This document shows positions 24,812 through 31,631 of a DNA stretch of 64,000 nucleotides, one piece after another. The notes under the pieces were generated by a model. It was not told the origin of the DNA. It saw only the letters and a program-made list of their open reading frames with translations, and made no database searches. The translations under genes and the position numbers were made by a program. Origin of the DNA: Gulosibacter molinativorax (GTDB lineage: Bacteria; Actinomycetota; Actinomycetes; Actinomycetales; Microbacteriaceae); NCBI RefSeq assembly GCF_003010915.2, contig NZ_CP028426.1, forward strand, positions 1 to 64,000. The letters are read 5' to 3'. Every line of letters starts with the position of its first letter. Position 1 is the first letter of the stretch.

Positions 24812-25558
24812 TTGCCAACTTCCTCACGCAAGCCGCGTCGTGTCTTGCTCAAGCTGTCGGGCGAAGCGTTCGGTGGCGGTCGGCTCGGTGTCGACCCTGA
24901 CACGCTGACGAACATTTCGCGCGAGATTGCGCGCGCTGCCGAGAGCGTACAAATTGCCATCGTCGTGGGTGGCGGAAACTTCTTCCGCGGTGCTCAGCTC
25001 GCGAACTCGGGCATGGACCGCGGCCGCGCGGACTACATGGGGATGCTCGGCACCGTCATGAATGCCCTCGCGTTGCAGGACTTCCTCGAGCAGGCAGGCG
25101 CCACGGCGCGCGTCCAGTCGGCGATCGAGATGCGTCAGGTCGCCGAGCCCTACATTCCACTTCGGGCCGAGCGCCACATGGAAAAGGGACGCGTCGTCGT
25201 CTTCGGTGCGGGTGCCGGCCTGCCCTATTTCTCTACCGACACGGTCGCGGCGCAGCGCGCGCTCGAGATTCGTGCGGACGCGCTCCTCGTCGCGAAGAAC
25301 GGGGTCGACGGCGTCTACACCGCCGATCCGCGAACCGACCCCGACGCCAAGATGATCGAATCGGTCTCGTACCAGGATGCGCTGCAGACGGGGCTCAAGG
25401 TCGTCGACTCGACCGCGTTCAGCCTTTGCATGGACAACAGCATGGACATGCGCGTCTTTGGCATGCATCCCGATGGCAACATCGAGCGCGCGCTGCTGGG
25501 CGAAGAGATCGGCACCCTCGTGTCGAACAACGTGAGCGGTATTTCGACCGCTTCGTAA
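24812..25558 (+). CDS. pyrH: UMP kinase
   Basis: UMP kinase makes UDP from UMP and is feedback-controlled in bacteria. The 248-residue protein starts at TTG with GGAG 5 nt upstream. Motifs include [13 protein letters not shown] near the N-terminus, [14 protein letters not shown] (about 50), the [18 protein letters not shown] segment and [15 protein letters not shown] with [13 protein letters not shown] (about 160). It starts a second transcription unit, pyrH-frr-cdsA, behind the tsf terminator. Confidence 0.97.
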   Translation: MPTSSRKPRRVLLKLSGEAFGGGRLGVDPDTLTNISREIARAAESVQIAIVVGGGNFFRGAQLANSGMDRGRADYMGMLGTVMNALALQDFLEQAGATARVQSAIEMRQVAEPYIPLRAERHMEKGRVVVFGAGAGLPYFSTDTVAAQRALEIRADALLVAKNGVDGVYTADPRTDPDAKMIESVSYQDALQTGLKVVDSTAFSLCMDNSMDMRVFGMHPDGNIERALLGEEIGTLVSNNVSGISTAS

Positions 25559-25614
25559 TCCCCAGCTCCCGGTATCAGTAGGATGGGGGAGACCCAGCAG
25601 CGAAAGGACACAAC

Positions 25615-26169
25615 GTGATCTCTGAGGTACTTGCCGAGACCAAAGAAAAAATGGAGAAGGCACTCGAACACGCTCACGAGCAGTTCGGCAACATCCGCAC
25701 CGGACGTGCGAACCCGGCCCTCTTCGACAAGCTGCTGGTTGACTACTACGGCACCCCGACTCCGATGGGTCAGCTCGCGTCGTTCCAGCAGCCCGAGGCC
25801 CGGATGCTCGTCATCACCCCGTACGACAAGTCGGCACTCAAAGAAATTGAGAAAGCGATCGCGTCACAGCCGAACCTCGGCGTGAACCCGCAGAACGACG
25901 GCAACATCGTGCGCGTAGTGATGCCGGAACTCACCAAGGAGCGTCGTCAGGAGTACGTGAAGCTTGCTCGCGACAAGGCGGAGGATGCCCGCGTCGCGGT
26001 GCGCAACATCCGCCGCAAGTCGAAGAGCGACCTCGACGCGCTCGAGGGCGAGATCGGCGACGACGACATCGCGCGCGCCGAGAAGGAACTCGACAAGATC
26101 ACGAAGACCTACACGGATCGCGTCGACGACGCGTTCAAGGCAAAGGAAGCTGACCTACTCGAGGTCTAG
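25615..26169 (+). CDS. frr: ribosome recycling factor
   Basis: RRF splits post-termination ribosomes with EF-G. The 184-residue protein, from GTG with AAAGGA upstream, has the usual [33 protein letters not shown] and [20 protein letters not shown] segments and a C-terminal helical bundle. A TAGGAT at about 25579 may give it an extra promoter. It is followed by cdsA after 2 nt. Confidence 0.98.
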   Translation: MISEVLAETKEKMEKALEHAHEQFGNIRTGRANPALFDKLLVDYYGTPTPMGQLASFQQPEARMLVITPYDKSALKEIEKAIASQPNLGVNPQNDGNIVRVVMPELTKERRQEYVKLARDKAEDARVAVRNIRRKSKSDLDALEGEIGDDDIARAEKELDKITKTYTDRVDDAFKAKEADLLEV

Positions 26170-26171
26170 CC

Positions 26172-27167
26172 GTGACCGAGGATGCTCGAGACGACGCGAA
26201 GCGGGACGCCGGTGATACCGACGCCCCGCTTCGTGGTGTCGTCGGGAATCCTGGGCTAGCGGGGCGTTCGCTCGAAGAAGAGGCGCTCCGAATCGGCAAA
26301 CGCGTTCGCGAGATCAACGATCAGGTCAACGAACGAAGCGGGCGAAATCTCGGCAGCGCCATTGCGATCGCCTTCGTGATGATCGCGGCGGTGCTCGCGA
26401 GCCTGCTCATCGATAAGCGCTGGTTCATCATCTTGGGCATCGCGATGGTCGCGGTGCTCGTCGTAGAACTCTCGACGGCAATGCGACGAGTGGGCCTGCG
26501 CATCCCCCGCATTCCTTCGGTCGCGATGACATTCGCAGTGGTGCCGGCGGCGTTCTACCTCGGCGCCGAATGGATGTGGGCGGCGCTGATCGCGGGCACG
26601 ATCGTCGTCTTGCTTTGGCGGGTCGTGGAATGGGTCCTCGAGAAGCCGCGCCTGAGCGCGAAGCAATTGCAGGTCGATGCGACCGCAATCATTTTCGCGC
26701 AGCTCTACGCGACCTTCCTCGGATCGTTCTCGGCGCTGCTCGTGGCCCAACCCAACGGCGAGTATTGGGCGCTCGCATTCATCATCGTGGTGGTGTGCGT
26801 CGACACGGGCGCGTATGCCACGGGGCTCAAGTTCGGCAAGCACAAGCTCGCGCCACGCATCAGCCCCGGTAAGACTTGGGAAGGCTCAATCGGCGGCACC
26901 GTGTTCGCCGTCATCGCCGGAATTCTGCTCTGCATCTATCTGCTCGGCCTGCCCTGGTGGTTCGGCATCGTGATGGGCGTCGCCATTACGATTACCGCCA
27001 CGGTCGGTGACCTCACCGAGTCGATGATCAAGCGCGCGCTCGGTATCAAGGACATGTCGAACTGGCTCCCCGGCCACGGCGGCTTTTGGGACCGCCTTGA
27101 CTCCATGTTGCCCTCGGGCGCGATGGCATTTGCGCTCTATTTCTGGGCCGCGCCGCTCATGCACTGA
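26172..27167 (+). CDS. cdsA: phosphatidate cytidylyltransferase
   Basis: CdsA makes CDP-diacylglycerol at the membrane, the precursor of phosphatidylglycerol and phosphatidylinositol. The 331-residue protein has a hydrophilic N-terminal region of about 60 residues, seven to eight membrane helices, and the signature near the C-terminus: SPGKTWEGSIGG (about 235), DLTESMIKRALGIKDMSN and LPGHGGFWDRLDSML (about 298). GTG start follows frr by 2 nt. Confidence 0.96.
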   Translation: MTEDARDDAKRDAGDTDAPLRGVVGNPGLAGRSLEEEALRIGKRVREINDQVNERSGRNLGSAIAIAFVMIAAVLASLLIDKRWFIILGIAMVAVLVVELSTAMRRVGLRIPRIPSVAMTFAVVPAAFYLGAEWMWAALIAGTIVVLLWRVVEWVLEKPRLSAKQLQVDATAIIFAQLYATFLGSFSALLVAQPNGEYWALAFIIVVVCVDTGAYATGLKFGKHKLAPRISPGKTWEGSIGGTVFAVIAGILLCIYLLGLPWWFGIVMGVAITITATVGDLTESMIKRALGIKDMSNWLPGHGGFWDRLDSMLPSGAMAFALYFWAAPLMH

Positions 27168-27220
27168 GCAACTTCCGCGTTTGTGCATTCGTTCATCACG
27201 GGATGGGGCAGAATAGTCGG

Positions 27221-27784
27221 GTGACATCTGAAGCCCTTTTCCCCACAGCGCCTCGCGGCGAGTTTGGTTACGACCAAGACGAGGTCGAGCGTGCGCTCGC
27301 TGTCGCCCGCGAGCGATACGAGAACTTCGACAACGCCTCCGGCGGAAAGCGGCTCACGGCGAAGAGCATCCGCCACACGGCATTCACGATGCGTAAGCGC
27401 GGTTATTCGGCGCCGCACGTGGACGCGGCCCTCGAGCGACTCGAGGATGCGGTGGCCGTTCGTGAGCAGGAGGAGCGGGTGTCGCAGATCGGCAAGGAGG
27501 AATACCTCGCTGAGACAAAGGATGCGGCGCGCGCCATTCTGAAACGCCTTGAGCGCGGCCCGGGGGAGCGGTTCGAGCGCGTCTCGGCGTTCCAGCGCGG
27601 CTACGCGGTGGGTGAAGTGGATGCATTCAGCGAACGAATCGACGACTTCCTGCGTGGCAAGGCGCCGATGACGCTTCGTGAAGCACGAGGTGTCGCGTTT
27701 TCCTCGAAGCGCCGCGGCTACAGCGAGGGGCAAGTCGACCTGCTCATCGACGCCGTGGTCGACGTGATGCTCGCCATTCGCTAG
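27221..27784 (+). CDS. DivIVA-repeat-domain protein
   Basis: A 187-residue cytoplasmic protein with three short DivIVA-like units: FGYDQDEVERAL (N-terminal), MRKRGYSAPHVDAALERLE (about 55-75) and QRGYAVGEVDAFSERIDDFL (about 125-150), plus a fourth SKRRGYSEGQVDLLIDAV at the C-terminus. Such repeats resemble the N-terminal membrane-curvature motif of DivIVA/Wag31 but lack a long coiled coil. The GTG start has a -10-like CAGAAT ending 6 nt upstream; an in-frame ATG at 27203 is possible. It follows cdsA in actinobacterial order. The role is probably in polar growth or division, by inference. Confidence 0.78.
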   Translation: MTSEALFPTAPRGEFGYDQDEVERALAVARERYENFDNASGGKRLTAKSIRHTAFTMRKRGYSAPHVDAALERLEDAVAVREQEERVSQIGKEEYLAETKDAARAILKRLERGPGERFERVSAFQRGYAVGEVDAFSERIDDFLRGKAPMTLREARGVAFSSKRRGYSEGQVDLLIDAVVDVMLAIR

Positions 27785-27838
27785 TTTGTCTCGGAACGGT
27801 CGCATTGCGGGGCCCGGTCTGAGCCGAACCTGGGAGTT

Positions 27839-27844
27839 TATAAC
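27839..27844 (+). promoter_or_regulatory. -10 box TATAAC of the transglycosylase-like gene
   Basis: Predicts a transcript start near 27851, exactly where the folded leader begins. A matching -35 is not evident. Confidence 0.55.
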
Positions 27845-27850
27845 AGACCC

Positions 27851-27913
27851 GTTGCCTCTCCGTAACCATTCCGTTATCGTTGGATGCGTTCTTGTTCCAA
27901 CGAGAGGCAATTC
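27851..27913 (+). promoter_or_regulatory. folded 5' leader that can hide the ribosome-binding site
   Basis: TTGCCTCTC (27852-27860) is the exact complement of GAGAGGCAA (27902-27910), which contains the Shine-Dalgarno. Between them lie CGTTGGA/TCCAACG (27878-27884/27896-27902) and the weaker GTAAC/GTTAT (27862-27866/27873-27877). The three helices would form a compact three-way junction with the ribosome site in the closing helix. It does not match a riboswitch I can name; a regulatory RNA or thermosensor is possible. Confidence 0.55.
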
Positions 27914-28663
27914 TTGATTACCGACACGATGCGCACCGGTTCGACCCGCGCACCCAAGCCCGCAACGCTCAGCCATGGACGACGCAATCGCGCGTTCATC
28001 GCAATTGGCGCCACGTGCGCGCTTGCGGGTATCGCGGCAGTCGGACTTCTCCAGCCAACCGGCACTGCTTCCGTGGCCGATGCGGCCGAGGCACCCTCGC
28101 TTGCCGAGATCACCAATTCGCAGTCGCAGAGTTACCAGGCCAACCTAGTGACCGCGGCGGACGACTCGAAGGGCACCCTCGAGCGTACCGACTCCGTGCA
28201 AGCCGAGCTTGAGCCGGAACCCACTCCCGAGCCAGAGCCCGAGCCCACGCAGACCGCGGAAGAGTCGACGCCCACCGAGGAAGCGGCACCCGCCGACACG
28301 TCGAGCGACGAGTATTCGTCCTCGTCTTCGAGCGAAAGCAGCTCCTCCAACTACCAGTCATCGGTTTCGTACAGCCCTGGCTCTCTGCAGGCAACCGCGC
28401 AGCAGATGCTCAATGAACGCGGTATGGGTGACCAATGGACCTGTTTCGACTTCATCATCGATCATGAGTCGAGCTGGAACCCGAATGCGCAGAACCCATC
28501 TTCGGGTACGTATGGCCTTGGGCAGTCCATGGATATGCAAAACGACCCCGCGTACCGGTCTGACCCGATTGTGCAAATCAACTGGGCTATCGACTACATG
28601 AATGGTCGCTATGGTTCCCCGTGTGGAGCTAAGTCGTTTTGGGACGCCAACAACTGGTACTAA
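27914..28663 (+). CDS. secreted transglycosylase-like protein (Apf/SLT-type C-domain)
   Basis: A 249-residue exported protein. I choose TTG 27914 because GAGAGG lies 6 nt upstream; an ATG at 27929 is the alternative. A signal peptide or anchor (FIAIGATCALAGIAAVGLL) precedes a disordered linker with EPEPTPEPEPEPT and Ser-rich runs (about 80-140). The C-terminal domain (about 150-249) resembles aggregation-promoting-factor/lytic-transglycosylase domains: WTCFDFIIDHESSWNPNAQN (Glu185 candidate catalytic), SGTYGLGQSM, and the end INWAIDYMNGRYGSPCGAK. It likely acts on peptidoglycan. An IS4 element has inserted directly at its stop codon without changing the protein. Confidence 0.82.
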   Translation: MITDTMRTGSTRAPKPATLSHGRRNRAFIAIGATCALAGIAAVGLLQPTGTASVADAAEAPSLAEITNSQSQSYQANLVTAADDSKGTLERTDSVQAELEPEPTPEPEPEPTQTAEESTPTEEAAPADTSSDEYSSSSSSESSSSNYQSSVSYSPGSLQATAQQMLNERGMGDQWTCFDFIIDHESSWNPNAQNPSSGTYGLGQSMDMQNDPAYRSDPIVQINWAIDYMNGRYGSPCGAKSFWDANNWY

Positions 28664-28666
28664 ACC
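28657..28666 (+). repeat. left target-site duplication of the IS4 element
   Basis: GTACTAAACC, identical to 30133-30142. It includes the TAA stop of the transglycosylase-like gene. Confidence 0.92.
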
Positions 28667-28696
28667 CAATACCGTTCAGTTAGGGTTACAGCGGTG

Positions 28697-28702
28697 TAGT
28701 TT
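28697..28702 (+). promoter_or_regulatory. -10-like TAGTTT of the IS4 transposase
   Basis: Ends 6 nt before the transposase ATG, the same leaderless spacing used by host genes. Confidence 0.4.
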
Positions 28703-28708
28703 GGTGGT

Positions 28709-29923
28709 ATGCCAAGAGCTGGGTGGAAGAAGTCGGAGTCCGAACGTCGGTTGTCGGATTTGGTGTCGGTCGGTGTGCTGACGCGGGTGTTCCCGCCCGG
28801 CGTGGTCGATGACGTGATCGCCGAGACAGGTCGTACCGAGCAACGTCATCGCTCGCTACCGGCGCGGGTGATGGCGTATTTCTCCATCGGAATGGCGCTG
28901 TACTCGGAGGGGTCGTACGAGGACATCTGGTCGCAATTGACCGATGGCCTGTCCTGGGCCTCTGGCTGGACCGAAACCTACACACCACCGAGCAAGTCTG
29001 CGATCTTCCAAGCTCGGGCCCGGTTGGGGTTCGAACCGTTGGCTGCGCTGTTCGAGCGAGTCGCGAACCCGATCGGTGACGCGAGCACGCCGGGTGTCTG
29101 GTTGGCGGGCCGTCGGCTGGTCGCGATCGATGGAATGTGCCTCGATGTTGCCGACACTGCGGTGAACCACGCGCACTTCGGTCGACCTGCGACCAGCAAG
29201 GGCGAGCAGTCCGCGTTCCCCCAAGCCCGGGTCGTGGCGTTGGCGGAGTGTGGCACCCACGCCATCTTCGCTGCTGAGATCGGCCCCTACCGCGAATCCG
29301 AAGCGACCCTCGCTGCGCGGCTTGTGCCGAAGCTGCAACGGGGGATGGTGCTCACCGCCGACCGCGGGTTCTTCTCCTACGCCCTGTGGCGGAAGGCTAC
29401 CGCGACCGGCGCGGACTTGTTGTGGCGGATCCGCACCGACAAGAGCGCACCGAAGCCGGTCCACGTCGCGGATCTACCCGACGGGTCGTGGCTGGCTGAC
29501 CTGCGCCAGACGCACTCGGCCGCAGCCCGGCGGGCCGAGCCGATGCGCGTGCGCGTGATCGACTACACGATCGATGACGGCCGCGAACATCCCGAGCGAT
29601 ACCGTCTGTTCACAACCCTGCTTGATCCGGATGAGGTGTCTGCCACGCAGCTGGCCGCCGGTTATTCCCAGCGGTGGGAGATCGAGCTGGCCTTCGACGA
29701 GCTCAAGACCCACCAACGAGGGCCGCGTACGGTGCTGCGTTCCAAGTCTCCGGATCTGGTGTTGCAGGAGATCTGGGGACACTTGTGCTGCCACTTCGCG
29801 ATCCGGTCCTTGATGGGCGAGGCTGCCGCCCATCAAGGGCATGATCCGGACCGGGTGAGTTTTGTTGCTGCGTTGCGGATCACTCGTCAAACCCTCGCCC
29901 ATCCGGGCGCTTTTTTCCCCTGA
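28709..29923 (+). CDS. IS4-family transposase, apparently truncated by a frameshift
   Basis: The 404-residue frame has the IS4 N-terminal domain (LTRVFPPGVVDDVIAETGR) and the DDE catalytic fold: Asp in VAIDGMCLDVAD (about 145), Asp in VLTADRGFFSYALW (about 215) and Glu in YSQRWEIELAFDELK (about 325, the YREK-type signature). It ends abruptly HPGAFFP. The next frame continues with basic sequence typical of the C-terminus, so the frame is broken or shifted at the T6 run 29911-29916. Confidence 0.88.
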   Translation: MPRAGWKKSESERRLSDLVSVGVLTRVFPPGVVDDVIAETGRTEQRHRSLPARVMAYFSIGMALYSEGSYEDIWSQLTDGLSWASGWTETYTPPSKSAIFQARARLGFEPLAALFERVANPIGDASTPGVWLAGRRLVAIDGMCLDVADTAVNHAHFGRPATSKGEQSAFPQARVVALAECGTHAIFAAEIGPYRESEATLAARLVPKLQRGMVLTADRGFFSYALWRKATATGADLLWRIRTDKSAPKPVHVADLPDGSWLADLRQTHSAAARRAEPMRVRVIDYTIDDGREHPERYRLFTTLLDPDEVSATQLAAGYSQRWEIELAFDELKTHQRGPRTVLRSKSPDLVLQEIWGHLCCHFAIRSLMGEAAAHQGHDPDRVSFVAALRITRQTLAHPGAFFP

Positions 29924-30119
29924 CCAGCATGACCGCGACGGTCCCGGCTGGCTCGGGTTCCTTCGCCGGCTCCTTGCGCGGCTCAATCCCGTGCGTCGAC
30001 GCCGTTCTGCTCCCCGGGTGGTGAAACGGAAGTACGTGAAGTGGCACGTCAAACGTGCCGAGCACGCCGACTGGCCCCAGCCTGCTAAGCAGACGACGAT
30101 CAGCGTCAGTCGCTGCTAA
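29913..30119 (+). pseudogene. C-terminal part of the IS4 transposase in the +1 frame
   Basis: Reading +1 from the T-run gives SPDQHDRDG, then LRRLLARLNPVRRRRSAPRV and VKRKYVKWHVKRAEHADW, a plausible missing C-terminus of about 65 residues. Removing one T joins it to the main frame. Confidence 0.75.
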
Positions 30120-30132
30120 CTGAACGGTATTG

Positions 30133-30142
30133 GTACTAAACC
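30133..30142 (+). repeat. right target-site duplication of the IS4 element
   Basis: GTACTAAACC, second copy. Confidence 0.92.
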
Positions 30143-30180
30143 AGCCCCGCTCTTCCGAGTGAGCTGAATGTTGGAACTTC

Positions 30181-30213
30181 AAACGGCCCGATCCGCAAGG
30201 ATCGGGCCGTTTT
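30181..30213 (+). terminator. intrinsic terminator, originally of the transglycosylase-like gene
   Basis: A perfect 14-bp stem with a GCAA loop (30181-30194/30199-30212) ending in TTTT. Before the IS insertion it lay about 40 bp after the stop of the transglycosylase-like gene. Confidence 0.88.
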
Positions 30214-30225
30214 GCAATTCCTGCG

Positions 30226-30231
30226 TAAGAC
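30226..30231 (+). promoter_or_regulatory. -10 box TAAGAC, leaderless type
   Basis: Ends 7 nt before the ATG at 30239. Confidence 0.45.
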
Positions 30232-30238
30232 TAGAGGC

Positions 30239-30556
30239 ATGCCTCGTTCCAATAAACCCCGCCGCCAGCATCCCCGTGGACGAAGCAGCAAACGCGACGC
30301 CGGCTGGGAGCCGCTCGACGTCGAGCGACTCCAGGGCGGCTTCCGTCGCACCGAAATCAAGCGCGGCCGGGAGTACACCGTCCAGCCCATCCGCGCCGAG
30401 CGGGCCGTCAAGGTCTATATCTGTCCCGGTTGCGGGCGCGACGTCTTACCTGGCACCGCACACGTCGCCGTGTGGCAGGCCGACAGCATCATGGGCGACG
30501 ACTCGGCCCTCGCCGATCGCCGACACTGGCACAATCAGTGTTGGCGAGTGGCTTAG
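30239..30556 (+). CDS. small conserved protein with a zinc-binding-type Cys/His pattern
   Basis: A 105-residue protein of unknown function. The N-terminal third is very basic (MPRSNKPRRQHPRGRSSKRD). The C-terminal half has YICPGCGRDV and later RRHWHNQCW, giving a CxxC and a HxH..C pair that could bind one zinc. Similar short proteins are widespread in actinobacteria and are sometimes labelled ATP/GTP-binding without support. The start is set by the -10 spacing; an upstream in-frame ATG would lie in the terminator. Confidence 0.7.
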   Translation: MPRSNKPRRQHPRGRSSKRDAGWEPLDVERLQGGFRRTEIKRGREYTVQPIRAERAVKVYICPGCGRDVLPGTAHVAVWQADSIMGDDSALADRRHWHNQCWRVA

Positions 30557-30566
30557 CCTGCCCGCG

Positions 30567-31628
30567 CTACCGCGCGTTCTGGTGGGGGATGATCACCTTG
30601 CGCACGATGATGATCAGGCTCGCGGCGACCGGGATCGCAATAAGCGCACCGAGCAAACCAAGGAGCGTACCGCCGGTCAGCGCGGCGATGACGACGATCG
30701 AACCGGGCACCTTCACCGCCGACGACATGATCCGAGGGCTGATCAGGTACGCCTCGATCTGCATGTAGACCAGGTAGTAAATCGCGGCGATCCACCAGAT
30801 CGGCGAGTTCGGATCATTCAGGATGAGCTGCGACAGCACGATGATCGTGGATGCGCTGATCGTCCCCACCATGGGGATGAGCGAGCCGAGGAAGGCGATC
30901 ACGGCGAACACCATGGGCATCGTTGCGCCGATGAGCGACAAGAAGATAAACGAGAGCACGCCATTGATCAGGCCGAGCGAAATCTGGCCAACGACGTACT
31001 TACCGACGGAGCCGGTGATCTCCTCCGTGATCTCCATCGTCGATGCTCGATTGGATGCGGGAGTGAGCTGGTAGAAACCCTGCTTGATCGTGTTCATGCT
31101 CGTGACGAAGTAGATCATCAGGATGAAGACAATCAGCACTCCGAATAGGCCGTTGATGATGCCGACGCCGACCTGGAGGACGCCACCCGTGATGGATGCC
31201 GCGTTCTGCTGCAGCCACGAGGTGGCCTGAGCGATCGCCGCCTGGACATCGAGGGCGGGGAAGTTTGCGCTGAGCCACTCCACGATATTGGAGTTGAGCA
31301 GGTCGCCGATGATCGCGCCGTAGCGAATCGACAGTTCGTTGACCTGTTCGGTAATGGATGGCACGATCGCCCAGACGACGAGCACGATGATCACGAGCAC
31401 GCCGACGAACAGCACGAGCATCGCGACGGGGCGCGGCCACTTCTTGCGCTCGAGAAAAGAAATCAGCGGATCGAAGCCGAGTGCGAGAAAAAGCGCCGCC
31501 CCGATGTAGGTAAGGACCGTCGATATCGAGCCGAGAATCCCGGCCAGCAGCAGCGCGACGAGCGCACCAAGAGCGCCGAGAAACCCGATCTTAAACGGAT
31601 TCTCGACGCTCCAGGTGCGCTTCTCCAT
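30567..31628 (-). CDS. AI-2E family transporter (membrane permease)
   Basis: A 353-residue integral membrane protein of the AI-2E/UPF0118 family, with a hairpin of two N-terminal helices (FKIGFLGALGALVALLLAGI), a large extracytoplasmic loop (about 105-160), and six further helices including SFIFLSLIGATMPMVFAVIA and the conserved GSLIPMVGT near residue 260. Members have been linked to AI-2 export or Na+/H+ exchange; the substrate here is not known. It stops close to the preceding zinc-ribbon-like gene in convergent orientation and follows the coiled-coil gene by 3 nt, so these two are one operon. Confidence 0.88.
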   Translation of the reverse strand: MEKRTWSVENPFKIGFLGALGALVALLLAGILGSISTVLTYIGAALFLALGFDPLISFLERKKWPRPVAMLVLFVGVLVIIVLVVWAIVPSITEQVNELSIRYGAIIGDLLNSNIVEWLSANFPALDVQAAIAQATSWLQQNAASITGGVLQVGVGIINGLFGVLIVFILMIYFVTSMNTIKQGFYQLTPASNRASTMEITEEITGSVGKYVVGQISLGLINGVLSFIFLSLIGATMPMVFAVIAFLGSLIPMVGTISASTIIVLSQLILNDPNSPIWWIAAIYYLVYMQIEAYLISPRIMSSAVKVPGSIVVIAALTGGTLLGLLGALIAIPVAASLIIIVRKVIIPHQNAR

Positions 31629-31631
31629 GGT

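Larger units (their letters stand above)
28667..30132 (+). mobile_element. IS4-family insertion sequence, 1466 bp, with 10-bp target duplication
   Basis: Perfect 17-bp terminal inverted repeats CAATACCGTTCAGTTAG (28667-28683) and its complement (30116-30132) flank one transposase frame. A 10-bp direct repeat flanks the element, a size typical of IS4. The clean ends and intact duplication indicate a fairly recent insertion. Confidence 0.95.

Noticed and set aside
27785..27913. c-di-AMP (ydaO-type) riboswitch before the transglycosylase-like gene
   Set aside because: The predicted transcript leader is only about 63 nt, and the conserved ydaO cores are absent; a different fold fits better.
29028..29045. 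GGGTTCGAACC resembling a tRNA T-arm
   Set aside because: It lies within the IS4 transposase coding frame and no acceptor stem or anticodon arm can be built around it.
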